From: Streptomyces sp. NBC_00440
Lineage (GTDB): Bacteria > Actinomycetota > Actinomycetes > Streptomycetales > Streptomycetaceae
Direction of reading: 5' to 3'
DNA length: 64,000 nucleotides
NCBI RefSeq assembly: GCF_036014215.1
Contig: NZ_CP107921.1
Coordinates: forward strand, 4,967,501 to 5,031,500
Below are positions 35,274 to 43,211 of the stretch, piece by piece (within the stretch, counting starts at the first letter, position 1; each line of letters starts with the position of its first letter). Below the pieces are notes generated by a model, which had not been told where the DNA came from, did not search any database, and was given only the letters and a program-made list of their open reading frames with translations. The position numbers and the translations under genes are program-made.

Positions 35274-37109
35274 ATGTCACAGGAGAACTCTGTCCGCAGT
35301 GAGGCCGACGGAGCCGACGCACCGTACGACTACGACGTCCTGGTGGTCGGGTCCGGCTTCGGCGGGTCGGTCACCGCGCTGCGGCTCACCGAGAAGGGGT
35401 ACCGGGTCGGAGTCCTGGAGGCGGGCCGCCGTTTCACCCCGGGCACCCTCCCCAAGAACTCCTGGGACATCAAGAACTACCTGTGGGCCCCGGCGCTCGG
35501 CCTCTACGGGATCCAGCGTGTCCACCTCCTCGGCAATGTGATGGTGCTGGCGGGCGCGGGGGTCGGCGGCGGCTCCCTCAACTACGCCAACACGCTGTAC
35601 GTCCCTCCGGCGCCGTTCTTCCAGGACCGGCAGTGGGCGTCCATCACCGACTGGCAGGCCGAGTTGGCGCCGTACTACGACCAGGCGCGGCGGATGCTCG
35701 GCGTGCGGCTCAACCCGACGATGACACCGTCGGACGTCCATCTGAAGGCGTCGGCCGAGGCGATGGGCGTGGGGGACTCCTTCCACATGGCGCCCGTCGG
35801 GGTCTTCTTCGGCGACGGGGAGGACTCGGACGGCACGGTGACGGAGCGCGGCAAGGCCGTCGACGACCCCTACTTCGGCGGGGCGGGGCCCTCCCGCAAG
35901 GCGTGCACCGAGTGCGGCGAGTGCATGACGGGCTGCCGCCACGGCGCGAAGAACACCCTCACCGAGAACTACCTCTACCTCGCGGAGAAGGCGGGCGCGG
36001 TCATTCACCCCCTGACCTCGGTGACCGCGATAGCGGAGCACGGCGAGGGCGGATACCGGGTCACCACGGTCGCGACCGACGCCCGCAAGAAGGGTCCGCG
36101 TGTGCTGCGTGCCCGGCAGGTGGTGGTCGCCGCGGGGACGTACGGGACGCAGACCCTGCTGCACACCATGAAGGACCAGGGGCTGCTGCCGCGTATCTCA
36201 CCGAAGCTCGGGGAGCTGACCCGTACCAACTCCGAGGCGCTGGTGGGCTCGCAGACCACGGACCGCCGTTACCGAAGGAAACACGGCACGCCGAAGGCCG
36301 ATTTCACCCAGGGCGTCGCGATCACCTCGTCGATCCACCCGGACGCGGACACCCATATCGAGCCGGTGCGGTACGGCAAGGGGTCGAACGCGATGGGCGC
36401 CATGTCCATCATCCAGGTGCCGTTCGGCTCGCGGCGGGTCCTCGGCTGGCTCGGCAACGTCGCCAAGCACCCCTGGCTGACAGCCCGTTCGCTCTCCAAC
36501 CGGCGCTGGTCCGAGCGGACCATCATCGGTCTGGTGATGCAGTCGCTGGACAACTCCCTGACCACGTACCGGAAACCGGGCGGGATCGGCCGGGGTCTGC
36601 TCACGGCCAGGCAGGGCCACGGCGCGCCCAACCCGAAGCAGATCGCCGAGGGCACCCGGGCCGCGACGCTGATCGCCGAGGAGATCAACGGCTTCGCCGG
36701 CTCGAACGTGGGCGAGCTGATGGGGACTCCGCTGACCGCCCACTTCCTGGGCGGCTGCCCCATCGGCGCGTCCGCCGAGGAGGGGGTGATCGACCCGTAC
36801 CACCGGCTGTACGGACATCCGGGCATCTCGGTGGTCGACGGCTCGGCGGTGTCGGCGAACCTCGGCGTCAACCCCTCGCTGACCATCACCGCTCAGGCGG
36901 AGCGCGCCATGTCGTACTGGCCCAACAAGGGGGACGCGGACCCGCGGCCCGAGCAGGGGCAGGCGTACGAGCGTCTCGCCGCCGTCGAACCGACCGCGCC
37001 GGCCGTACCGGCGGCGGCTTTCGGTGCGCTCAGGCTGCCGTTCCTGGGGATACCCGAGGTCCCGCCGAAGCGGACGGGCGGCGCGGATCCGGCGGAACCG
37101 CGGAAATAG
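35274..37109 (+). CDS. GMC-family FAD oxidoreductase, ChoD-like
   Basis: A 611-residue flavoprotein similar along its length to mycobacterial ChoD (annotated as cholesterol oxidase, though that activity is disputed). The FAD site is at residues about 15-45 (YDVLVVGSGFGGSVTALRLTEKGYRVGVLEAG), followed by VMVLAGAGVGGGSLNYANTLYVPP and the C-terminal GMC block (VVDGSAVSANLGVNPSLTITAQAERAM). Residues about 211-223 carry KACTECGECMTGC, four cysteines in C-x2-C-x2-C-x3-C spacing, which could hold an iron-sulfur cluster. The neighbourhood near guaB3 repeats the mycobacterial order. ATG 35274 follows GAGGAGAG. Confidence 0.9.
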   Translation: MSQENSVRSEADGADAPYDYDVLVVGSGFGGSVTALRLTEKGYRVGVLEAGRRFTPGTLPKNSWDIKNYLWAPALGLYGIQRVHLLGNVMVLAGAGVGGGSLNYANTLYVPPAPFFQDRQWASITDWQAELAPYYDQARRMLGVRLNPTMTPSDVHLKASAEAMGVGDSFHMAPVGVFFGDGEDSDGTVTERGKAVDDPYFGGAGPSRKACTECGECMTGCRHGAKNTLTENYLYLAEKAGAVIHPLTSVTAIAEHGEGGYRVTTVATDARKKGPRVLRARQVVVAAGTYGTQTLLHTMKDQGLLPRISPKLGELTRTNSEALVGSQTTDRRYRRKHGTPKADFTQGVAITSSIHPDADTHIEPVRYGKGSNAMGAMSIIQVPFGSRRVLGWLGNVAKHPWLTARSLSNRRWSERTIIGLVMQSLDNSLTTYRKPGGIGRGLLTARQGHGAPNPKQIAEGTRAATLIAEEINGFAGSNVGELMGTPLTAHFLGGCPIGASAEEGVIDPYHRLYGHPGISVVDGSAVSANLGVNPSLTITAQAERAMSYWPNKGDADPRPEQGQAYERLAAVEPTAPAVPAAAFGALRLPFLGIPEVPPKRTGGADPAEPRK

Positions 37110-37805
37110 CCTGCCCCCTCTGGCCCCTTCCCCTTTTCCCCTTGCCCGGGTCCTCTGTTCCCCTCACCCCGGTCCTCGCACGCGGCGGAAGGGCTGCACC
37201 CCCCTCCGAGTGCAGCCCTCCCGAGTCCGTGCCGACCGGCCCTGCTGTGTTGTTCGTGCACAGGTGTGGGGCCACTGGTGGGTACGCATGGATGACCGAC
37301 CGGCCCGCTGAATGGTTGCTTCCGGACCCACGGATTCCTCATGTGACCTGCGTCACGGGCGCAGTACGAAGCCAGGGGCCCGTGGAAGTGATTCCACGGG
37401 CCCCTGGCTTCGGCACCGGCGTCAGGGCAGCACCGGTGCCGGGCGGCGGCGCCGGGGGGTGTGCGCCGCGAAGAGGGTGGAGCCGGGTGGCCGCCCGGCT
37501 CGCGAAGGGTGTTCGGGACTGGGCTGTCGGCTCCGGGCTGCCGGCTCCGGGCGTCCCCGGAACCGACGGCCGTGGGTGACCGGGCCGCTGTCCCCTGCCG
37601 CCCGGTCACACGCGCTGAGATGTGGTCCCACGACGCACCTGCAGTACGTCACACGCCCCAGCGAAGCCACGCGTGGTTTTCTCTTTCCAACAGGCCGCCC
37701 CTGGCTGACACGGACGCCTGGACCAACGAAGAGCTGCCGGGACCGGTCACGCGCCGTACGGGTGAGAGCGGGCCCGAACTCAGATACGGGCTGTCCCCGG
37801 CGGTC
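37110..37805. other. Gene-poor region between two convergent genes (696 bp)
   Basis: Apart from the strong hairpin at 37367-37412, this stretch holds only low-quality frames (Arg/Pro/Gly-rich, no domain, no ribosome site) on both strands. Positions 37640-37760 are less GC-rich and show no recognisable gene. The region lies downstream of both the GMC gene and the chorismate mutase gene, so it may hold 3' untranslated regions. Confidence 0.6.
37367..37412. terminator. Strong hairpin, probable bidirectional terminator
   Basis: A perfect 21-bp inverted repeat with a GTGA loop. It lies 257 bases past the GMC stop and about 390 bases past the chorismate mutase stop on the other strand. It has no T-tract. 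Confidence 0.7.
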
Positions 37806-38192
37806 TCAGATGAGCCCCCGGCACAGTTCGAGCACGGTCATCGCGAGTCCCGTGCCCGGCTTGCCGAGCGCCTCGCTGTAGTGGCCGAGGACCTCCATCT
37901 CGCGGGAGAGGTTCACCCGGCGCCCGCCGGATGTCATCCGGGCGTCCTGGATGACGGCGGACACCGCCATCCGCTCCTGGATCAGGCCGATGATCCGGTC
38001 GTCGAGGCTGTCGATGCGCTCACGCGCGCCCGTGATCACGCCCGCCGCCTCACTGCTGTGCGCGCCGGTGATGCGCAGGTCGGTGCTGTGTGTCCCCGTG
38101 CTGTGTGTCCCGGTGGTAGGCAGACCGGTGGTGGGCAGACCGGTGCTGTGCGTGCTGGTGCTGTGTGTCTCGGTGCTGATGTCGGTGCGCAT
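37806..38192 (-). CDS. Chorismate mutase (AroQ type)
   Basis: This 128-residue protein probably converts chorismate to prephenate, the first step toward Phe and Tyr. The all-helical AroQ domain occupies about residues 48-128 (ITGARERIDSLDDRIIGLIQERMAVSAVIQDARM, then RVNLSREMEVLGHYSEALG). It starts with an unusual extension of about 45 residues made of Thr/His/Ser/Gly pentapeptides (such as THSTG) coded by a 15-bp repeat. I chose ATG 38192 from the CAGGAG ribosome site. The 190-base leader contains a short Phe/Tyr-rich leader frame and a strong hairpin, so expression is probably controlled by attenuation. It is divergent from guaA. Confidence 0.9.
   Translation of the reverse strand: MRTDISTETHSTSTHSTGLPTTGLPTTGTHSTGTHSTDLRITGAHSSEAAGVITGARERIDSLDDRIIGLIQERMAVSAVIQDARMTSGGRRVNLSREMEVLGHYSEALGKPGTGLAMTVLELCRGLI
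38056..38175. repeat. 15-bp repeat, 8 units, coding the chorismate mutase N-terminus
   Basis: Eight 15-bp units (such as CTGTGTGTCCCGGTG and GTGGGCAGACCGGTG on the plus strand) encode the THSTG/LPTTG-like pentapeptides ahead of the catalytic domain on the minus strand. Confidence 0.9.
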
Positions 38193-38255
38193 GTGTCCGG
38201 AACTCCTGTACCTGAAGGGGGAGCGGTCCCCCGGCGCGGCACGGTCCGGAATGCA

Positions 38256-38290
38256 CAGGCGCCCCGGACCTTGCCGGTCCGGGGCGCCTG
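38256..38290 (-). terminator. Attenuator-type hairpin in the chorismate mutase leader
   Basis: A perfect 15-bp stem with a 5-base loop lies 23 bases after the leader-peptide stop and 63 bases before the chorismate mutase ATG. On the minus-strand transcript its 5' arm ends in CCGGACC. An earlier GTCCGG (complement of 38336-38341, inside the leader frame) could pair with it and act as an antiterminator. Confidence 0.7.
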
Positions 38291-38313
38291 GGGAAGTACT
38301 GATCAGTGGATGA

Positions 38314-38385
38314 TCAAGCAGCACGACCATGGCAGCCGGACGGGCCGGTGCCATAGGTAAAGACGAAGGTCAGCTGATGATGCAT
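38314..38385 (-). CDS. Phe/Tyr leader peptide of chorismate mutase
   Basis: A 23-codon frame with aromatic residues packed at positions 7-11 (LTFVFTYG at 5-12; codons TTC, TTT, TAT). TTT and TAT are rare in this GC-rich DNA. It precedes a terminator-like hairpin and then the chorismate mutase gene, whose pathway makes Phe and Tyr. A good promoter ends six bases before its ATG, so the leader would be translated from a leaderless transcript. Stalling at the aromatic codons would be expected to relieve termination. No experimental support is known to me. Confidence 0.6.
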   Translation of the reverse strand: MHHQLTFVFTYGTGPSGCHGRAA

Positions 38386-38391
38386 GGGGCC

Positions 38392-38421
38392 AGTATGGAC
38401 GGCCTTCGGAGGGAGAGACAA
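38392..38421 (-). promoter_or_regulatory. Promoter of the chorismate mutase leader
   Basis: On the minus strand TTGTCT (38416-38421) and CATACT (38392-38397) are separated by 18 bases. Transcription would start at or next to the leader-peptide ATG (38385). Confidence 0.6.
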
Positions 38422-38441
38422 GCCGGTTCCCCCAGCCCCGT

Positions 38442-38447
38442 TAGAAT
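38442..38447 (+). promoter_or_regulatory. -10 element of guaA
   Basis: TAGAAT lies 41 bases before the guaA GTG. The -35 region is poorly conserved. Confidence 0.5.
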
Positions 38448-38488
38448 CGACATACAAGACCCCTCCTTTCCCGCCGGAAGGCCGCCCC

Positions 38489-40063
38489 GTGCCAGCAGCA
38501 CCCCCCGCCGCCCCCGAGGTCGTCCTCGTAGTCGACTTCGGCGCGCAGTACGCCCAGCTCATCGCCCGTCGCGTCCGTGAGGCGCGGGTCTACAGCGAGA
38601 TCGTGCCGTCCACCATGCCGGTGGCCGAGATGCTGGCGAAGAACCCGAAGGCGATCATCCTCTCGGGCGGCCCGTCGTCCGTGTACGCGCCGGGCGCGCC
38701 CATCCTCGACCGGGCGCTCTTCGAGGCCGGGGTCCCCGTCTTCGGCATGTGCTACGGATTCCAGCTCATGGCGACCACCCTCGGCGGCACGGTCGACGAC
38801 AACGGCGCCCGGGAGTACGGCAGGACCGCGCTCAGCGTCTCCAAGCCGGCTTCCACGCTCTTCGAGGGCACCCCGGCCGAGCAGTCCGTGTGGATGTCGC
38901 ACGGCGACGCCTGCTCGGCCGCCCCCGAGGGGTTCACGGTCACCGCGTCCACCGACGTCGTACCGGTCGCGGCCTTCGAGAACGACGAGAAGAAGCTGTA
39001 CGGCGTCCAGTACCACCCCGAGGTGCTGCACTCCACGTACGGCCAGCAGGTCCTTGAGCACTTCCTCTACCGGGGCGCGGGCATCGAACCGTCCTGGACC
39101 ACGACGAATGTCGTGGACGAGCAGGTCGCCCTGATCCGCGAGCAGGTCGGCACCAAGCGCGCGATCTGCGGGCTCTCCGGCGGCGTCGACTCCGCCGTCG
39201 CGGCCGCCCTGGTGCAGAAGGCCATCGGCTCCCAGCTGACCTGCGTGTACGTCGACCACGGGCTGATGCGCAAGGGTGAGACGGAGCAGGTCGAGAAGGA
39301 CTTCGTCGCCGCCACGGGTGTCCAGCTCAAGGTGGTCGACGCCGAGGACCGCTTCCTGACCGCGCTCAAGGGGGTCTCCGACCCCGAGGAGAAGCGGAAG
39401 ATCATCGGGCGTGAGTTCATCCGGGTCTTCGAGCAGGCCCAGGCCGAGATCATCGCCGACGCGGGCGAGGACGTCGCGTTCCTGGTGCAGGGCACGCTGT
39501 ACCCGGACGTCGTCGAGTCCGGCGGCGGCACCGGCACCGCCAACATCAAGTCCCACCACAATGTGGGCGGGCTCCCCGACGACATCGAGTTCAAGCTGGT
39601 CGAGCCGTTGCGCCAGCTCTTCAAGGACGAGGTCCGGATGGTGGGCCAGGAGCTCGGCCTGCCGGACGAGATCGTCCAGCGCCAGCCCTTCCCCGGCCCC
39701 GGCCTCGGCATCCGTATCGTCGGAGAGGTCACCAAGGAACGGCTCGACCTGCTGCGCGAGGCCGACGCCATCGCGCGTGAGGAACTCACGGCGGCCGGTC
39801 TGGACCGCGAGATCTGGCAGTGCCCCGTGGTGCTGCTCGCGGACGTCCGGTCGGTCGGCGTCCAGGGCGACGGCCGCACCTACGGCCACCCGATCGTGCT
39901 GCGGCCCGTCTCGTCCGAGGACGCCATGACGGCGGACTGGACGCGTCTGCCGTACGAGGTGCTGGGGAAGATCTCGACCCGCATCACCAACGAGGTCGCC
40001 GATGTGAACCGTGTGGTGCTCGATGTGACGAGCAAGCCCCCGGGCACCATCGAGTGGGAGTAG
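38489..40063 (+). CDS. guaA: GMP synthase (glutamine-hydrolysing)
   Basis: This 524-residue enzyme aminates XMP to GMP with glutamine and ATP, the last step of GMP synthesis. The class I glutaminase domain is at about 8-200 (nucleophile cysteine in [10 protein letters not shown], histidine in [10 protein letters not shown]). The ATP-pyrophosphatase domain follows (P-loop [13 protein letters not shown] at about 230, [15 protein letters not shown]), then the dimerisation domain ([18 protein letters not shown] end). GTG 38489 with GGAAGG nine bases before it gives the usual Streptomyces N-terminus; longer frames run through the promoter. Confidence 0.96.
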   Translation: MPAAPPAAPEVVLVVDFGAQYAQLIARRVREARVYSEIVPSTMPVAEMLAKNPKAIILSGGPSSVYAPGAPILDRALFEAGVPVFGMCYGFQLMATTLGGTVDDNGAREYGRTALSVSKPASTLFEGTPAEQSVWMSHGDACSAAPEGFTVTASTDVVPVAAFENDEKKLYGVQYHPEVLHSTYGQQVLEHFLYRGAGIEPSWTTTNVVDEQVALIREQVGTKRAICGLSGGVDSAVAAALVQKAIGSQLTCVYVDHGLMRKGETEQVEKDFVAATGVQLKVVDAEDRFLTALKGVSDPEEKRKIIGREFIRVFEQAQAEIIADAGEDVAFLVQGTLYPDVVESGGGTGTANIKSHHNVGGLPDDIEFKLVEPLRQLFKDEVRMVGQELGLPDEIVQRQPFPGPGLGIRIVGEVTKERLDLLREADAIAREELTAAGLDREIWQCPVVLLADVRSVGVQGDGRTYGHPIVLRPVSSEDAMTADWTRLPYEVLGKISTRITNEVADVNRVVLDVTSKPPGTIEWE

Positions 40064-40122
40064 GCGAGTGGGAGTAGGCCCGGCCGCCGCCGGGCCCCGG
40101 CTCCGTCTCCGCAGCTGAACGA

Positions 40123-40156
40123 GCGCCGCTGTACCGGACATCCGGTGCAGCGGCGC
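40123..40156 (+). terminator. guaA terminator
   Basis: A 16-bp stem (one G-U pair in RNA) with a two-base apex, which would open to a small loop, lies 60 bases after the guaA stop. Confidence 0.8.
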
Positions 40157-40277
40157 TTCGCTGTAGCGCCGCTGTCGGAGCGTCTTGGGAGCCCTGCCGG
40201 AGGCACTCATCCGGCGGGCATGATTCGTTCACCGCATGACTCTGTTCACCTGCGGTAACGCGCGGTAGCTTCCGGCC

Positions 40278-41168
40278 ATGACTGAGATGCCAGCCCCGAT
40301 ACCGGCCTCTGCCCCCGGCTCTGTTCCCACCCCTTTTCCCACCTCTGCTCCCTACGCCGACTCCGCTCCCGTCGCCGGGCCGGCCGCCGCGCCCGAGCCC
40401 GTACCGGTCGATCAGCTCCGGTTCGCGATGCCGCCGGTCCACGAGACCCTGGCGGAGGAGCGGCAGTACCGCAAGGCGCGGCTCGCGGGGGCGCTGCGGC
40501 TCTTCGCGCGGTACGGGTACGAGGACGGCGTCTCGGGCCACATCACCGCCCGCGACCCCGGATATCCCGACTGCTACTGGGTGAACCCCTTCGGGGCGCC
40601 GCTGGCGGAACTGGGGGCGGACGATCTGATCCTGGTCAACGGCGAGGGGCAGGTCGTCCAGGGCCGCCACCACGTCAACCAGGCCGCCTTCGCCGTACAC
40701 GCCCAGGTGCACCGGGCCAGGCCCGCCGTCGTCGCGGTCGCGCACAGCCACTCGCTGCACGGGCGGGCGCTGTCCACGCTGGGCGAACTCCTGGACCCCA
40801 TCACGCAGGAGGCCTGCGCCTTCTACGAGGACCTCGCGCTCTACGACTCCTACACCGGCGTCGTCGTGGACGAGGAGGAGGGCCGCAGGATCGCCGCCGC
40901 GCTCGGCGACCGCAAGGCGGTCATCCTCCGCAACCACGGGCTGCTGACCGTGGGCGACTCGGTCGACGCGGCGGCCTGGTGGTTCATCACCCTGGAGCGC
41001 TCCTGTCAGGTCCAGCTCGCCGCGCGGGCCGCCGGGAAGCCCGTACTGATCGACCACAGGAACGCGGTCGCCACCCGGGAGCAGCTGGGCAGCGACCTGG
41101 TGGCCTGGATCAACTACCAGCCGCTGTGGCGTCAGATCAGCGGAACCGGACCCGGCGCGGAGGCGTGA
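40278..41168 (+). CDS. Class II aldolase/adducin family protein
   Basis: A 296-residue protein of the zinc-dependent class II aldolase (fuculose-1-phosphate aldolase-like) fold. The metal-site histidines are in VAHSHSLHGRAL (HxH) and the distal one in ILRNHGLLTVG. The glutamate usually near the active site is in ITQEACAFYEDL. The first 45 residues form a Pro/Ala/Ser-rich disordered extension. It stands alone after guaA. Substrate unknown; several actinobacterial homologues are annotated only by family. Confidence 0.88.
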   Translation: MTEMPAPIPASAPGSVPTPFPTSAPYADSAPVAGPAAAPEPVPVDQLRFAMPPVHETLAEERQYRKARLAGALRLFARYGYEDGVSGHITARDPGYPDCYWVNPFGAPLAELGADDLILVNGEGQVVQGRHHVNQAAFAVHAQVHRARPAVVAVAHSHSLHGRALSTLGELLDPITQEACAFYEDLALYDSYTGVVVDEEEGRRIAAALGDRKAVILRNHGLLTVGDSVDAAAWWFITLERSCQVQLAARAAGKPVLIDHRNAVATREQLGSDLVAWINYQPLWRQISGTGPGAEA

Positions 41169-41358
41169 ACGGCACCCGTACGAGCGCTTCCCCGTGCCTT
41201 CTGTCGACGTCCGTCAACCTGACGTGCTGTCAATCACCCTGCCTGACCTGACCTGCTGCCCGTGCGGCTCCGCGAGTGCGACACAATCCCCTTGAACTGC
41301 AAGGAAGTTCAAGGGTGTGCAGGGAAGTCAACGGGGCGGGATAAGGGCGGCGTTCTGC

Positions 41359-42642
41359 GTGGCGGTACAGGAAGCAAGACACGGCGACGGTCCGCACGCC
41401 GGAGCGCACGGCGGCGGGTGCACCTGCCAGGACTGCCCGCACGGCGCACGTGAGGGGCACCGGCGCGCCGTTGCCGCGTTCCTCGCCCAGCGGGACGGGC
41501 TGGCGGCCGGTGAGGGACTGCCCGCCGGCGTCGCCCACTCGGCAGGTGCGTCGCGGCAGTGGGTCTCCGACGAACTGACGGAGTCGGCACGTGCGGTGGC
41601 CGAACGCGGCCGGGAGGCCGGTGAAGCCTGGTTCCAGCAGGTGTGGGTGCGGACACTGCTGGTGGTGTGGGGGAGCGCGGTGGTCCTCCTGCTCGTCGAG
41701 GCGGTGACCGCGATCGGTGCGGGCTGGAGCACGGCCCGTACCGCCGGGCTGATCGCTGCGGTGCTCACCGCCGCCCTGCTGACCGGAGCCGCCCGCACCC
41801 ACCGGGCGCGCGGCGGACTGCTGGCCCCCGTGATCGGCGAGGACAACCGGCTCTCCACCTCCCGCGCGGTCGCCGGGACGTGGGTGCTGCTGGTCGTCTT
41901 CTCCGTCCTGGTGCTCTCGCTCCAGCTGGCCGGGGCGTCCGGCCACGGCAGGCGCGACGCCCTGATCGCCGGCCTCGGCCTGGCCCGGGGCGCGGGCGTG
42001 GTGACCGTGCTCGCGCTGGTCTGCGCCGTGGCGGTGGTGGTGCGGCGCGTGGTCGCGCTGCGGGTCCTGGCGCAGAAGCTCCAGAAGGTGCGCGCCGACC
42101 GCCCCCGCGCCGCCGATCTGCTCACCGACGACTCGGGGCGCGGCAGCTTCGCGGACGTGCAGTACGTCCTGGTCAGCTCGGCCGCGGCGCTGTTCGCAGC
42201 CGTACGCCTGGCCCGCCGTCCCGACCAGCTGCCCGACCTCCCGTGGGGGCTGGCGCTCCTGGTGGTGGTCTCGGCGGCGACGTACTTCGCGGGCAAGTAC
42301 GCGGAGGGCGGCAGACCGGTGGTGCTCTCGGTGGTCCGGTCGCGGGAGGCCGGGGACCTGGATGCCCCGGTCCGTACCGGCGACGACATCGAGATCCGGG
42401 GTGCCGGCTTCGTACCGCCGGGGGCGGGGACCCCGGACCGGCTGGCCCGGATGGTGGTGCGGATCGGCACGGTGCACGTCCATGTGCCACTGGTCCCGGT
42501 GCCGGGCGGTTTCGCCAACCCGTCGGACACGGTGCTCACGGTGCCCGTACCGGTGGAGGTCGAGCCGGGCCGGGTGGAGGTACGCGTGGTGACGGCGGCC
42601 GGGGTGGAGACGGCGGCGTGCGAGATCGACGTGACGGACTGA
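41359..42642 (+). CDS. Multi-pass membrane protein of unknown function
   Basis: A protein of about 427 residues. It begins with a short Cys/His segment (GGGCTCQDCPHG), then has membrane helices at about 80-105, 112-132, 160-185, 205-225 and 268-300. The last 100 residues (IEIRGAGFVPPGAGTPDRL to VTAAGVETAACEIDVTD) look like a soluble beta-rich domain, perhaps IPT/TIG-like. GTG 41359 is my choice; GTG 41317 would add 14 residues. I do not recognise a family with known function. Confidence 0.75.
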   Translation: MAVQEARHGDGPHAGAHGGGCTCQDCPHGAREGHRRAVAAFLAQRDGLAAGEGLPAGVAHSAGASRQWVSDELTESARAVAERGREAGEAWFQQVWVRTLLVVWGSAVVLLLVEAVTAIGAGWSTARTAGLIAAVLTAALLTGAARTHRARGGLLAPVIGEDNRLSTSRAVAGTWVLLVVFSVLVLSLQLAGASGHGRRDALIAGLGLARGAGVVTVLALVCAVAVVVRRVVALRVLAQKLQKVRADRPRAADLLTDDSGRGSFADVQYVLVSSAAALFAAVRLARRPDQLPDLPWGLALLVVVSAATYFAGKYAEGGRPVVLSVVRSREAGDLDAPVRTGDDIEIRGAGFVPPGAGTPDRLARMVVRIGTVHVHVPLVPVPGGFANPSDTVLTVPVPVEVEPGRVEVRVVTAAGVETAACEIDVTD

Positions 42643-42711
42643 TGGACCAATAGCGCTCAGCGCTCAGCGCTTGGTGCTTGGCCGGGTCGGGTCGGTGTGG
42701 CTGTGTCCGCG

Positions 42712-43110
42712 TCAGCGGGCGAACTTCTCGATGGCGGCCGGGGTCACCGGGGTGAAGAAGTTGACCAGGTTGCCGTCGGGATCGCGGAAGAGCAGTGACC
42801 GGTTGCCCCAGGGCATCGTGGTGGGCTCGGTGACGAAGTCGGCCACCAGGCCGCCGAGGTTCCGGTGCACGCGGTCCACGTCGTCGACGAGGAATTCGGT
42901 GATCACGCTGTGGTTGTCCGCCGGGCGGGCCGAACCCGGAGCGAACAGCGGAACGGTGCGTGTGCTCGCGATCGCAAGGGTGGCGTGGGCGGTGCGCAGC
43001 TCGGCGAAGTCCTCGGTGGCCCAGGCCGCCTGCAACCCGGTGGCCTTCTCGTAGAACTCGACGAGGCGCGCCACGTCGCCGGTGATGATGCGGACCGAGA
43101 CGAAGTCCAT
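42712..43110 (-). CDS. VOC-superfamily (glyoxalase/dioxygenase fold) protein
   Basis: A 132-residue protein with the paired beta-alpha-beta-beta-beta modules of the vicinal oxygen chelate fold (VSVRIITGDVARLVEFYEKATG at the start, SLLFRDPDGNLVNFFTPV at the end). Such proteins include glyoxalases and antibiotic-resistance proteins; the substrate cannot be told. It is divergent from a WYL regulator with a 101-base gap, a pairing that suggests control by that regulator. Confidence 0.9.
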   Translation of the reverse strand: MDFVSVRIITGDVARLVEFYEKATGLQAAWATEDFAELRTAHATLAIASTRTVPLFAPGSARPADNHSVITEFLVDDVDRVHRNLGGLVADFVTEPTTMPWGNRSLLFRDPDGNLVNFFTPVTPAAIEKFAR

Positions 43111-43211
43111 GGTGTTCTCCCTGGTTGACGAGCTGTGGTGGTGTGCTTGCTCCGAAGGCTAGGACCAATAGAGGACAGAATCGGTCCGGTATGCGGGCTA
43201 GGCTCCGCACT

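Noticed and set aside
37312-37881. 189-residue plus-strand frame in the gene-poor region
   Set aside because: Arg/Ser/Gly/Pro-rich, no start signal, runs into chorismate mutase antisense and through the strong hairpin.
38306-38354. Longer start of chorismate mutase at 38354
   Set aside because: The extension would read through the attenuator hairpin and lacks a ribosome site; ATG 38192 is better supported.
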